DNA of 64,000 bases, taken from Bilabrum cf. latius. Lineage: Eukaryota; Bigyra: Bicosoecida; Bigyra; Bicosoecida. How positions within the stretch are numbered: position 1 is the first letter of the stretch; every line of letters begins with the position of its first letter. A program made the position numbers and the translations under genes. Below the pieces are notes generated by a model. It was not told where the DNA came from. It worked only from the letters and a program-made list of their open reading frames with translations, and searched no databases. Shown piece after piece: positions 45,901 to 56,834 of the stretch. The DNA lies in NCBI GenBank assembly GCA_965178125.1, contig OZ237754.1, positions 806,001 to 870,000 on the forward strand, in the 5' to 3' direction.

Positions 45901-48900
45901 CATGATACACCGCAGCTTGGACGTGCGGCCGGCCTGCAGCCCGAAGAGCCGCTACGGCTGAACGTGTCCTTGCATCGGCCCCGGTACACCCCGGTGCACC
46001 ACGACCTCTACTTCCGGTTTAATACGGAGATCCACGGGAGCGCCCCCGGGGACAGCACGGCCGCGGACTACCTGAGGCACCTGATGGGGTCACCCCTGGT
46101 GCGGGAGGGGGGTCGGGTGCTGCCCCCCGACCGGCTGCCCTGCAGGCAGGAGCACAAGGAGGATCTAGCCGCTGCACTGGGGCAATTCCAGGCATCGCAG
46201 GCGCAGCAGCGCAGGGAACAACGCGATCGTGCGATGCAGTTGCGGCGGGAGCGCTGGGAGTGGGTGAGGAAGCAGGAGGAGGAGGGGTACAGGGCGAGGG
46301 TCGAGTCGGCGCGCAGGGCCCGTGAGGCGCTGGAGAACACGCGCAGGGAACAACGAGAGGCGCAGGCGGAGCTGCGGCGGGAAGAGGAGGCGGGGGATGC
46401 GCTGCAGCAACGGATTCGAGGTGGAGATTCTGGGTCTGGGTCGGGGTCTGAGTCGGCGCAGGCGGCTGGGTCTGGGTCTGGGTCTGGCGCTGGGTCGGGG
46501 TCTGGGTCTGGGTCGGGTGCGGGGTCTGTATCTGGCAGCAGCATGCTTGATGGGCTGCTTGACGGGCTGTTCGGGTCTCGGAGCGGCAGTGGTGCTGGTG
46601 CTGGTGCTGGTGCTGGTTCCCGGGAACAAGGAGAAGACGCTGACGGCCGGAGCCCTGAAGAGCTGGCGGCACTGCTGCAAGAGGCAGCGGGCAGGCTGCG
46701 CCGTGCCCGGGCGCGGGCGGACAGCGCGGCAAGGCGAACAGAGCAGGCGGCGCAACTGAGCGAGGTGGCCGAGCGCGCCGTGCGGATGCCTCCGCCAGAG
46801 GAACTGCCCTCTGCCGAAGAGTACAGCGAGGCCCTGGACCTCTGCGTCAGCGAGGTGGGGCAGGCCGCGGGGCTGGACCCCGGCATGGTGGAGCATTTGT
46901 TCCTCAGGGCGGTGGGGCAGGGAAGGACGCCTTGGCTGCTGCCAACGCCGCGGGAAATCCTGAGACTGCCGGCGAGGACGACGAGGACGGTGGCGGACGC
47001 CTCCGCGAGAGTTCTCCGGATCAATCGCGGAAAGTTCCTGGAAAGGCACGTGCAGAACGCCAGGCCCCCGGCGCTGGCCCGGTTCGCTGCGCACCACGGG
47101 ATCGCCGTTGGCGGTGTGACGAGCGAAGAAGCTCCATCTTCATCTTCATTTTCGTCGGACCTCGGGTCGACGGTCGCCGAGCGAGCCGCCACGGCCGTGC
47201 TGCTGCAGGGCGGCGAGGAGGAGGACGCCGAGCGTGCGCGGCTTTGGGGACCCGGAGCCGCAATGGACGCCGCCTACGCCGCGAGGAAAGGGGCCCCCGG
47301 GGGCTGGGCGGGGTTCTCTCCCGAACGTTCGCCGGGACTGGGGCTGCTGGAGAAGTATTTCGGCGGTCCCGGGGACTGCCTCGACGAGGACAGCGACGAG
47401 GACGAGGACGAGGACGAGGATGAAAATGAAGGTGACGGTGGCGGTGCTGCTGCTGCGGCCGGGATGCGGGGTGGGGGTCGTAAAGCGGACTCCGCCCAAG
47501 GAACAGTGCGTCGGACTCGCGCACCGGGTGCATCGCACGGTGGTGCATCCGGCCCCAAGTCGGTGATGGGCCTGGGGCCAGCCGACGTGGAGGGCTGGGA
47601 CGTCCGGATGGGCTACGGTCCGTTCTTTCAGGAATACAGGGTGGGAGACCGGCTGGTAGCATTCACGCTCCTGGACGTGCTTCCCACTCGCGTTTGTAGC
47701 GTGTACTTTGTGTGGGACCCCGACCTCCGGGGGATGCAGCTGGGGACGGTGTCCGGACTGCGTGAGCTGGCGTTCATCTGGCGGATGTCCGCATTCTCGC
47801 CTGCCCTGCGGCACCTGGACCTGAATTTCTACGTGCCTTCGTGCTCCAAGATGAACTACAAGCGGCAGTGGCGCAGCCAGGACCTCATGTGTCCCGAGAC
47901 CAACCGATTCGTGGACATGGAGGCGGGGCTGCATCGCATTGCAGCGACGCAGGGGACCCAGTACACGCTCGCCGATGAGAAGGGGGACCCGCTCCCGTGG
48001 GAGCCGCCAGGGTACAAGGCCTGGCTTGAGGCGCGAGGGAACAGCGGGGGCGAGGGAACAGCGGGGGAGGGAGAGGCCGCGGGCGCAGAGGGCCCCAGGT
48101 CCGGTGCCGGCGCGGGCCTAGGGTGTGACGAGTGCGACGGGGCTCACGGCGACCCGCGCGAGCACTCGTCACACGTGAAGCTGGCCGGGTTTGAGGACCT
48201 TCTGGAGGCCCAGCGAACGTTCCGTGCCTCCAGGGCGGAGGATGCCGCGGCACTGCCTGACGCTGGTGGTGTGGGCGATGGAGAGGGAGAGGGAGAGGGA
48301 GAGGGTACGAGGGGTCCTGGGTCGGGGGACCTGGTGGAGCGGGAGGCACTGCGGTCAGTGTGGCTGGGTTTGATGGGGAGGGCGGTGTGGCTGGGGAGCC
48401 TGGAGGGGGCCTTCCGCACGCGGGACGCAGCCGCCACCAGCCTGCTGCAGCCGAGGCTGCCCCGCCTGCCCCCGGATGCGACCCCGCAGGACGAAGCGAT
48501 GCTTGAGACGCTGCGGCAGCAGCACCTGCAGCTGATCCGAGTGGCCGCGGGGTCGGATTTCTCGCTCCGAGTCCTCGCCCGCCGGGGCCGGCTGGTGCTC
48601 CACCCCTCTTCCGGAGGGGAAGGAGCAGCCGCTGTCGCCTCCTATATGGGGGGCATCAGTCCACCGTGCGCGGTTGCAATACGAGGGGCTAGCGAGACCT
48701 CCCTGAGGCAAGCCCTTGAAGCGCACAGGGTGTGGCACGACAAGGGGAGCGCCCCTTTGTCCGGGCCTGGATCCGAGGTCACCGAGAGGGTGGCCAAACA
48801 GACAAGCAGAGACGTCATCGTGCGCGTGCCGGAGGTGCAAGAGTACGAGCCCAAGCCCGGTCCCGTGCCCTACACGGCCGTGGACCGTGCCGCCTTGCAG

Positions 48901-49779
48901 GCCCTCTGGGAGATTGCACCTCACGGGTTAGCCACGCCCGAGCGGCTGGAGGTCGCTGCGGCCAGGGCCGTCATGCAGCTGAGGCAGGCCAGGGGGGAGC
49001 AAGGCAGCCCAGGGAACAAGGGATCGGAGCAGGCCGCGGGGGCCGCCGCCGCGCCTGCCGCTGCCAAGCTCGATTTCAGCCCCTCAGACGCGTTCGACAG
49101 CACCCCCCCGCCCGTCCCAGGCCTGACGGATATCCTCAGCTCCAGTTTCGCTCGCCAGCGGTTGTTCTTTGCCCCCGAATGGAGGCCGGCGTGGGTTCCG
49201 AACCCGGGCCCCTCCCACCGTCGCCTTGCGAGCAGGCCCGACCAGTACCTCCTGCACTGCGAGGTGAATTCCCTGGCGAGGCAGAAGATGGAGCTGACCA
49301 CGCCCGAGTACGTGCGGTGGATGGGCCCCGAGACGGCCGTGACCGCCGTGCACGAGCCCAGGGTGCTGCTGTACTTTGGCGGCAAGAAGCTGCGGGAGCT
49401 GGAGGAGAAGAGGGAGCTGCAGATGAAGAAGGAGAGGGAGGCGCAGGAGAGGCTGATGAGGGAGCAGATGGAGGCCATGGGGATGACAGGGGGGCCTGCT
49501 GGAGGCGCAGAGGGGCAAGGAGGCGGTGGTTCCGGTGGGGGCTTGCCACCGGGGGCGTTGCCAGGGTTTCCGGCTGCCTTTGCTGGCTTTGGTATGCCCG
49601 GAAGTCCCGGCGGCTTTGGCTTTGGCGGGCCTGGCGGCAGCAACGGAGGTGGAAGCGATATGGGGGCGGAAGAAGCTATGCTGCAGGCCATTTTACAGCA
49701 GTCGAAACGGGAGTACGAGGCCGCCATGGCGGCATCCAAGTCGGAGCAAGGAGGTGGCGCAAGTGGCGGCAGTGATTGA
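42912..49779 (+). CDS. ATE1: Giant ATE1 arginyl-tRNA-protein transferase with C-terminal UIM
   Basis: Two exons, 42912-43027 and 43128-49779 (2,255 residues, TGA), four TAGs (43579, 44338, 44977, 45091). ATE1 transfers Arg from tRNA to N-terminal Asp, Glu or oxidised Cys, marking proteins for the N-degron pathway. Exon 1 carries the Cys pair CSYCYGPGKGRS. Exon 2 starts with YGASAERLTVDDYDFLLDRGWMRSGDF (two runs) and NQRACCPNL. The catalytic C-domain is about 1,400 residues later: MGYGPFFQEYRVGDRLVAFTLLDVLP (two runs), SVYFVWDPDLRGMQLGTVSGLRELAF, YVPSCSKMNYKRQW and DLMCPETNRFVDME. Between them lie Lys-rich, Gly-Ala and coiled-coil stretches. After it come 600 unassigned residues ending in EEAMLQAILQQSKREYEAAM, an excellent ubiquitin-interacting motif. 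Known ATE1 is about 500 residues. Confidence 0.9.
45502..45795 (+). repeat. GCAGGT hexanucleotide array encoding a long Gly-Ala tract
   Basis: About 45 copies, interrupted only near 45560-45605, all in the ATE1 frame, giving some 95 residues of alternating Gly and Ala. Confidence 0.95.
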
Positions 49780-50131
49780 CGGCGGGTCCCGTCTTGCAAA
49801 CGGCGATGATGACCGCATTCAGTCGATTTCTAGTGCTAATACTAAAAGATTCTATAATTTGCAACCGTGCGATCCCAGATCCTGGATAGAGTGCGTATTG
49901 ATGCTGCAAGAACTTCAACGACGATAAACAGAGTTCGGGAACGGTTGCATAGAGCAAGCAATCCGAACAAATTCGCAAGCGCAACCAAAGTCACCACTCC
50001 CTCCACACAACAATGATAGAACCCAAGCACCTCGCATCCAGCAGCGAAGGAAGCAAGGGCTCGATGCAGCAGGAGTCTGCTGCCGGTCCCCCTCTCGCAA
50101 CGCCCAGCCTCCACCGAGCTAGACATCCGCG
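49780..50131. other. Convergent intergenic region
   Basis: 352 bp between the TGA stops of ATE1 and NCKX. AT-richer in its first half; no feature recognised. Confidence 0.5.
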
Positions 50132-53100
50132 TCAGCAGTCCTGTCCCGGAAACCGGATGACACCCGTCTCTGTGAGCAGCGCCTGGGTGAGGAAGAGCAC
50201 GTACGCGACGAACATGACCCGGCCCAGGTTGAGGTCGAGCTTCCACCCGAGCCCGGCGATGGCCGCCACGGTCAGGATCACCATGAGCAGGAGCACCACG
50301 ACGGAGTAAAACAGCCCGCACGACCCGATCGAGATGCTCGAGCCCGGGTCCACCATGGCGGTCTGGATGAGCCAGGGGAGGGGCAGCCCGAAGCAGATGT
50401 CGAACACGTTGGATCCCACCGAGCTGCTCACCGCCATGTCACCGAAGCCGTTCTTGGCCACGACGATGGAGCTAAGCGCGTCTGGGATGGACGTCCCCGC
50501 CGCCAGCACAGTCAGGCCCATGATCGCGTCGGGGATGCCGATCGCGAACCCGAGCGTGGAGGCCCACCAGACCATGCAGTAGGCGTACACTGCGATCCAC
50601 ACGAGCGACATGCCGAAGGTGGCCCAGTAGAGGTGCCGCTGGCCCTCCTTCTTGCAGTGGGGAACAGTGTACCAGAGCAGCACCACCAGGGGGAAGGTCA
50701 CCAGCCAGACGCATTGCATGATGGTGCCCTCCGGCACCTCCCACGGGTTGGTGGGCTCGTCGTCGTCGTCGTCCTCCTCCTCCTCTTCCTCCTCCTCCTC
50801 TTTATCGCCCTCCTTGGCCTCGTCACCCCCCGGCTGCTTCTCACCACCCGCGTTGTTCCCTGCGGTGGCCGTGGCAGAGGTGCTGCTGCCCCCCGCACCA
50901 GCACCCGAAGGCTTTCTCTGCGGAGACAGCTCCGACTCGTTCTCGACGGCCGCAGTGGCCCCCGTGCCGGCCTGCAGACCCCCGCCCAGGCCGCCCAGTG
51001 ACACGCCGGAAGGGGTGGTTTGAGACTCCGGATCCGCGTCGGGGGAGGGCAGCGCCTGCGCGGCGGCTGCTCCCTGGGACAGGGACGAGGAGGAGGGAGC
51101 CACGGTCGGCTTGCCTGTGACTGTGACTGTGCCTCTGGCGCCGGCCTGCTGCTCCGTCTTGTCCGTCTCCACCACGTGGGTCTGCGACATCCTGCGGTGG
51201 GCCTGCCTCTGGTGCACCACCATCTCCGCTACGGCCCTCAGAGTCGCTTTCTTCCTGCGTTTTTTCACCTTATCCTCCTCGTGCACCGCCCTCAGCGCCT
51301 CCCCCACCCCCATGCCCACGCCTCCACCACTCCCCGCGCTCAGCCCGCCCACGCTGCCCTCCCCGTCCTCGCCCCCACCGGCGCCCTCATGGACCCCACC
51401 CCCCTGCTAGGCCCCACCCCCCTGCTGCTGCTGCTGGGCGGAGGAGGACTGCTCCTGCATGAGCTTCTTGGCCCTGCCCAGCTTCTCCTGCAGCTTGTCC
51501 AGCCGCCCCTTGAGGATGTACCTGAGGGCCACCCCGCGCATGTCCACGTGCTGCACGTAGGCGTTCCCGCTGTCCAGACCGCCGTACGACACGGAGAAGG
51601 AGGGCACCTTGGACATGAGGGGGGAGCCAGTCCCCCCCCCCGCCCCCGTCCCCGCGCCGAGGGGGGCGTGCGCCGTCGTGTCAGGGCCCGCCTCACCGGC
51701 CCGGGGCACCTCCACCGCCGTTTCCTCGGTGGATTCCCCGCTGGTGGTGGTGGGAAGCTTGTTGTTCCCTGCTGCGGCGGCCCCCTCCTTGCTCTCTCGC
51801 GTGCCGAGCGGAGCGTAGCTCCCTGCCAGGTGAGTCCCCTGGTCCTCCTCCCCCCCCCCTCCCCCCGGGGTTGGAGTGCCTCCATGGACGCCCTGCCTGC
51901 GCTCGGCCTGTTCCACCTTGCGGGCCGCGAGTTCCAGTGCGGCGTCCTCGCCCTCGATGCCTCCGTCCCCTGGAGCGACGGCTCGGCTCGCGCAGCATCG
52001 TCCCTTCAGGGAGTGCACGAGCGCCTCGGCCCGCGCGCGCAGGGTCGCATTGAAATACATAATAGTTACGTAGAGCACATACATCAGAAGGAGGATGAAG
52101 GCCTCGTACCAGTCGATCTTGGAGTCGGCAGTAAAGCCGGCTAGAACGAGCAAAGCGATCGAATAGTACGTGCAGTCGCGAAACAGCGGCCACCACGTCA
52201 AAGGGAGAGAGCCAGGAGCAAACAAAGCGCACAGCCCAATCACCGCCAAGATGTTGAAGGTCGCGCTGCCGACGATGGTTCCAAACCCGATGTCTGACTG
52301 CGCGATAAACACCCCAATGAAGGACGTCGCTAGCTCGGGAGCGCTACCACCAGCTGCGGTGATTGGTGGTGACAAGTTGATTCCCAGTACATAGTGCAAC
52401 CTCGTGAACTCCAGTCCCGCGGTAGAGCGAGCAAACAGAGTTGCTGGCGTTTTGCCGAAACACTCTGGACGCGCAGCAAGATGTTGGACTGATCTGGACT
52501 CCGAGTGTAGCCGATGTCGGCACGTGCAAGGGATGCCCACGGAAAATTGTGTTGGGGCGGTACTGGCCGATGATGGCCAGGGCTAAGCAACTGCATTCGT
52601 AACGGAAGGTATTCAGCTGCAACGGAAACAATCCTAACTCACCTGCCATAAGGGTGGCACCTGCCACATCTTCCGATATCTGAAACTCTTCAATTATCCT
52701 TTCAAGACCAGCCACAAAGTACTCATCACAAACTGCGGGAGGAGGTAAACCCAAGATTCGAGCGTTGAGCAAATTGGGGAGCGGAAGATGGGATGGTTGC
52801 ATCGCTGACGGTTCGCCCAATGACCGTCCGCAAATGCCGCTACCATCAACTGAATAGTTATATGATGAAACGTAAAATGCGGAGTGCCAGCGGTAGGGAC
52901 GTCTTGCGTCTTGCGAGGCACCGCCTGTCAGCACCCGCTCTCACTAATTGCGAGGCCGTAGAACATGTACACTGTCCCAATGGCATGCAAAAACAGCCAG
53001 TATCTATTTGTAGCTTCATCATACGGCTATTTGTTGAGGATAGCATCGTCTGGAAACTCCTATAGTCGCCTTGAAGCACCCGAGGGCTCCTTCTCTTGCC

Positions 53101-53224
53101 CTAAACCTGCGAACGCCAGCAGGCATACTACACCCAGCGCACCGGCAACAAAAAGCGCCCTTATATTTCTTCGGGGTCGTTTCCACTTGAATGAGGCCCG
53201 CAAGGGCGCAATTTCCCCTCTCAT
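50132..53224 (-). CDS. K+-dependent Na+/Ca2+ exchanger (NCKX/SLC24 type)
   Basis: Three exons, 53224-52945, 52732-52643, 52353-50132 (863 residues, TGA), with TAGs at 53060, 53027 and 51407. An N-terminal signal-anchor (IRALFVAGALGVVCLLAFAG) precedes the first exchanger repeat: IICDEYFVAGLERI, ISEDVAGATLMAAGGSAPELATSFIGVF (two runs) and GFGTIVGSATFNILAVIG. A long cytosolic loop with Gln, Ser and Glu/Asp runs separates it from the second repeat: IPDAIMGLTVLAAGTSIPDALSSI and GDMAVSSSVGSNVFDICFGLPLPWL (two runs). Both alpha-repeats are intact, including the acidic residues of GSAPEL and TSIPD. It exports Ca2+ using Na+ and K+ gradients. The TAGs are confined to the luminal leader and the loop. 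Confidence 0.93.
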
Positions 53225-53346
53225 GGCTCCGTGAGGCGCCTGCGCGCAGGGTCTCACCCGGAAGACCCGACTCGACAAAGGTGCACGCTATCTAGGAAGT
53301 CTGGATTGCTGAGGCGTGCTCGCGCTTCCTGCCGAGCAGCACAATC
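53225..53346. promoter_or_regulatory. Compact divergent promoter region (NCKX / EF-hand)
   Basis: 122 bp between two divergent start codons; no obvious core element. Inferred from geometry only. Confidence 0.38.
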
Positions 53347-54894
53347 ATGGACAAAAGAGAGGGTTTTGTACTTGAAGAGGTGCATAGAGACGACCCGTAC
53401 CATGCGGAGCATTCTAGTGCCGCGGCTGCGGGTTTAGCCGGAGAATCGATGCTAGATTTTGACTCTGCTGGGAATGCCAGCTTACAGGGCGAACTGGCCC
53501 CGCAAAGCGTGTACAAAGTGCATACTCCGACGGAATCGGCTCATAGTGGGATATCTGGATCGCGGTATGACGTCTTGATGCCCAAACCGCTTCGAGGAAG
53601 CGCGGCAGCTTTGGGCTCAACAGTGCAGCACTACAAAGTCGGGGCCTCCTATGGGCGGCTAGGCGACCCCAACCGCGACTAGAATCGCTTAATAAAAACC
53701 GAAGATGCTGCGGATGCGCTCCAGGCCGTGATTGGTCCATCGGCGGCGAGCGCGGGCGGGCCAGTACCAAGCGCTCCTGGTTCTAGTAGCGGCGCAGTGA
53801 TTGAGCTCCATGCCAACCGTGATCGTGGCCGCGCGACGGATGGCAGTAACGGTGGCTAGTTGAGCAAAGATGATACTCCACACGTCCGATGGGCGGATCA
53901 AGCGACGCAGGGCGAGACTTCCGGCGCGAGAGGCGGCGTGGTTGTCGAAAAGCAAGCGGGCGGGGCAGGTGCTTCGAGCCGCAACGGAGCCGAGCAGCAG
54001 TCGGAGCACGAATCGAAGGACTCGGAGCCGGAATTTGAGCTGAGTGGGGAGCACGCCGACGTGCTCGGGGTTGTCTTTCAGTTCCTTGACGAGGACTGCG
54101 ACGGCGAGCTGAGCGACGACCAGCTGCGGTACGCTGTGACGGCCATGGGCATCCCGCCCACGTGGCCCTTCCTGCAGGAAATAAAGAGCCACTGCGTAGA
54201 GGGACAGGGAGTCAGCTATCCGCTGCTAAAGAGCGCCATAGAAAATCGCACGGAGTAGCAGCCGATCAACTGCGCGAGGCTCGACGCGCTCTTTTCCGGC
54301 TTTGCCTCGCCGGCGTGCGGCCCGGGCGAGGTGCCCACGCACCTGCTCAGGTACCTCCTGAGCGGAGTGCACACGGCGTACGGGACGCAGCTGAGTGATG
54401 GCGAGACGGACCAGCTGCTGGATCACCTGCGCATTCGTGAGGGGGAGCGGGTGCACGCAGTGGACTTTGTGCGCGCGCTCAGCAGCGGTTTCCTCAAGAT
54501 GGTGCCCGGGAGCGAGCAGGACGTTGCCCCGCCGCCCCCGTCCAGCAGGGAACAACGGTCCGACATGGCCCGCCGCAGGATGGAGCGGGTGCAGCAGGCA
54601 GCGGAGGAGAAGGAGGCGATTTAGGAGAAAGGGGCCCGGGAGGCAGAGGAGCAGGCGAGAAGGGGGGCGATGCCTGGAGGAAGCGCAGCGGAGGAACAAG
54701 ATGAAGGAGAAGCGAGGGGAGTGGCATCAACGGCACTGCTGGAGGCACAGATGCCGCGCCCATCGGACATGGTGGAGCGCCGCGGGACGAGCACCGGAGC
54801 GAGCGCCCGAGCAAGTGCTAGGGTGCCGCACACGATTGACCTTCAGGCGCAGGCACAGCTGCGGGACGGCAGCACATTTGTAACGCGGGAATGA
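53347..54894 (+). CDS. EF-hand calcium-binding protein
   Basis: 515 residues, ATG at 53347 to TGA at 54892, four TAGs (53680, 53857, 54256, 54622). A disordered N-terminal third precedes a calmodulin-like pair. The first loop is canonical through most ligands (LDEDCDGELSDDQLRYAVTAMG) except Gln in place of the final Glu. The second half, GTQLSDGETDQLLDHLRIREGERVHAVDFV, keeps the helix pattern without a good loop. A charged helical tail (RRRMERVQQAAEEKEAI, then TAG, then EKGAREAEEQARR) ends in low complexity. It is probably a calcium sensor with one working site. The partner is unknown; a ciliary or centrosomal role is only a guess from the family shape. Confidence 0.7.
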
Positions 54895-55278
54895 GTCGCA
54901 AATGGGTTTCAAGGGGTATTACAAGGGGTACATGGAGGTAGAGACCCGAGTGGTTCTACAAGGGGTACAAGGAGGTGGCCCACTGGCAGGCGTCACAAGC
55001 CGTCCATCCAGTCATCCCGCTGCTCTGCTCTGCTCTTCCCTTTATGTGTAAGGATTGTACAGTGCGAGCCAAAATTTGAATGCACCCGCTGCAACCACCA
55101 TGCTCCAAAGATTCAAGTCGCCTATGCAAATATTACCCGCCCGCAACCGCACCCTCCCCCCCCTCCTGGCTGGCTGGCTCCCATCTAGCTCCCAGTTGGA
55201 CTGTCCTCGCGGCTGCTGAGACGCAGCAGCAGCAGCAGCAGCAGCAGCAGGCCCCAAGCCTCCCCAGTTGTGGCCCGC
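54895..55278. other. Convergent intergenic region with CAG run
   Basis: 384 bp. Contains nine CAG units at 55224-55250 and two GGGGTA-type direct repeats near 54910-54975 (AAGGGGTA appears three times). No gene is seen. Confidence 0.55.
55224..55250. repeat. CAG trinucleotide run, intergenic
   Basis: Nine perfect CAG units between the EF-hand and bL12 genes; no supported frame uses it. Confidence 0.85.
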
Positions 55279-55947
55279 TCACTCCAGCTCCACCTCGGCT
55301 CCAATCTCCTTGAGCTTGTTCATGATTTCCTCCGCCTCCTCCTTCTTCATGCCCTTGGTCACGGGGGCCGGCGCGCTCTCCACCAGCGCCTTGGCCTCCT
55401 TGAGTCCCAAACCGGAAATAGCCCGGACCTCCTTGATCACCTTGATCTTGGACTTGGCGTCGAATCCCTTGAGCACCACGTCAAAGGCGGTCTTCTCCTC
55501 CACGGGAGCCGCTTCCTCAGCCGCCGCCCCGCCGCCGCCGCCTCCCGCGGGCGCGGCCATGGCCATCCCGCCGATGGCGCTCATGGGCACGTACAGGTCC
55601 GCCGGGTCGTCTGGCTTGCCAAGCTTCTCGCGAAGCACATCCATGAGATCCACGGCCTGCAACATGTTCAGTCGCAGGACTCGGTCGGCCAATTCCAGTA
55701 CCTCGGGGTCGTACGCCCGGTCCCCGTCGCCTTCGCCCACGAGGCTCAGGTCCACGCCATGCTCCTCCACAATCTCGTTGACTACCTTCTTCAATGGCTT
55801 CACGGGGGGCGTTTTGTCATCTGCCGCAACCTCGGAGGCTTCTTCAGCCCTAGCAATCGCGCAGACATGCAACGGGCGGTACGCAGCGCTAGAGGGCTGC
55901 GCCCATCGCAATCCGCCCAGGCTGGCCGTCCTGACTTGCGCTGGCAC
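55279..55947 (-). CDS. Mitochondrial ribosomal protein bL12m (L7/L12 type)
   Basis: About 222 residues ending at TGA 55279, no TAG. The C-terminal domain is a clear L7/L12: [26 protein letters not shown] (two runs), [12 protein letters not shown] and [22 protein letters not shown]. It is preceded by the dimerisation helix ([18 protein letters not shown]) and an Ala/Gly hinge. The final GAEVELE and the leader favour the mitochondrial over the plastid form. The stalk protein recruits translation factors. The start is not settled: 55947 is GTG, and the true ATG is probably in a short upstream exon (an ATG at about 56071 with a basic leader could splice in near 55945). The frame also stays open upstream if TAG is sense. 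Confidence 0.85.
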   Translation of the reverse strand: MPAQVRTASLGGLRWAQPSSAAYRPLHVCAIARAEEASEVAADDKTPPVKPLKKVVNEIVEEHGVDLSLVGEGDGDRAYDPEVLELADRVLRLNMLQAVDLMDVLREKLGKPDDPADLYVPMSAIGGMAMAAPAGGGGGGAAAEEAAPVEEKTAFDVVLKGFDAKSKIKVIKEVRAISGLGLKEAKALVESAPAPVTKGMKKEEAEEIMNKLKEIGAEVELE

Positions 55948-56450
55948 TGCCAGCTGTGATAATCCCCGCGCTCCCTATGTGCAGAATCGACGAACCGTAC
56001 TGCGATGGCACGAATGTAGGGAACATATTGTGAATTTCACAGGCTACGGCGGCCACGACGGCAGAACGTCATAGTTGCAGAATCGAAAAGCAACAGGCGA
56101 TCTCCACAAGCCCATTTGTTGGATAAGACACCAATCCACGCATGCAAACTCTCCATCTCACCTGGATAAGCGCTGCATTTTAAGTTGTGGCAGCAAGAGT
56201 AGTGCACTAGGTGGAGGCAACGATCGGGAGGCCCAGTTCGCTAGCTAAACCAGAATAAGCACGGTACCTCAATTGCGAGGCCCGCATTGGCCTCTGGCCT
56301 CATCGTGCACTCGAAGTTCACGTGTGCACATTTCAATACCAAAATGTGTAAATTGACATTGGTAACTGCGATATGATTCCACCCAGGGTATGCTCGCACC
56401 TTCCGCGAGGCCCTCGTGAGCCTCCCTCTCGTATTCTTGATTGCCTGGTG

Positions 56451-56544
56451 TCACAGTGGTGTGTCTTGATTGCTGGTGTGTCTGTGCGGCAAGCCCTTGT
56501 GCCGGAGCACTACAGAGGCCCCCGCCTTGTCCGAGCCCGCGCCC

Positions 56545-56592
<48 letters not shown>

Positions 56593-56819
56593 GCATCGCC
56601 CGCCGTTGTGTCCCACACGCGGGCCGTCCCGTCCGAGTGGCTCGTGGCGAGCTGCTGGCCAGAGGGCCCGGGCGACAGGCCCGTCGGCGTCTTGCCCACG
56701 GCCACGCGCATCCAGCAGCAGCTCAGCGCACTCGCCATGCACCCCCCGCCCGCGCCGTGACCAGTGCACAACCGACGAGATGTCCTAACTCGCCCAGCAC
56801 CTAGAAGCTTGCCTCGCAC
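56451..56819 (-). pseudogene. Orphan WD40-repeat fragment
   Basis: A single convincing blade, GQQLATSHSDGTARVWDTTAG, followed by an Asp-Arg dipeptide run encoded by a GGGACA array and a TGA. Flanking residues are low complexity. It may be a remnant of a WD40 gene or a short exon of an unrecognised one; a chance match is unlikely but possible. Confidence 0.35.
56549..56592. repeat. TGTCCC hexanucleotide array
   Basis: About seven perfect copies; on the minus strand it reads as Asp-Arg repeats in the WD40 fragment. Confidence 0.85.
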
Positions 56820-56834
56820 CTAGAAGCTTGCCTC
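56797..56834. repeat. 19-bp tandem duplication at the GH2 stop codon
   Basis: GCACCTAGAAGCTTGCCTC occurs at 56797 and 56816, directly adjoining the TGA at 56833-56835 of the GH2 gene. Confidence 0.85.

Larger units (their letters stand above)
254..48174. repeat. Dispersed word TGTGACGAGTG, at least 23 exact copies
   Basis: Exact copies on either strand start at about 254, 759, 8520, 9708, 12240, 12261, 16968, 16986, 18111, 27979, 28033, 34046, 35435, 35582, 36529, 37047, 39793, 41483, 43806, 44837, 45380, 48123 and 48163. One-base variants occur near 17221, 18191, 18961, 31992, 37757, 47115, 56970 and 63392. Upstream context is usually GG. In genes it mostly lies in the sense direction in one frame, giving Gly-Val-Thr-Ser, but other frames (Cys-Asp-Glu-Cys) and the antisense direction (Ser-Ser-His) also occur, and some copies are non-coding. 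Chance expectation for one 11-mer in 64 kb is well below one. Confidence 0.9.
55948..56832. other. Region between bL12m and the GH2 gene
   Basis: 885 bp. It probably contains the bL12m first exon near 56071, the WD40 fragment listed separately, and a TGTCCC array at 56549-56592. The rest, about 56080-56440, is AT-richer and featureless to me. Confidence 0.45.

Noticed and set aside
56269-56769. Alternative minus-strand frame over the WD40 fragment
   Set aside because: Only the 56451-56819 frame shows a recognisable blade; the other is Arg/Gly-rich shadow sequence.
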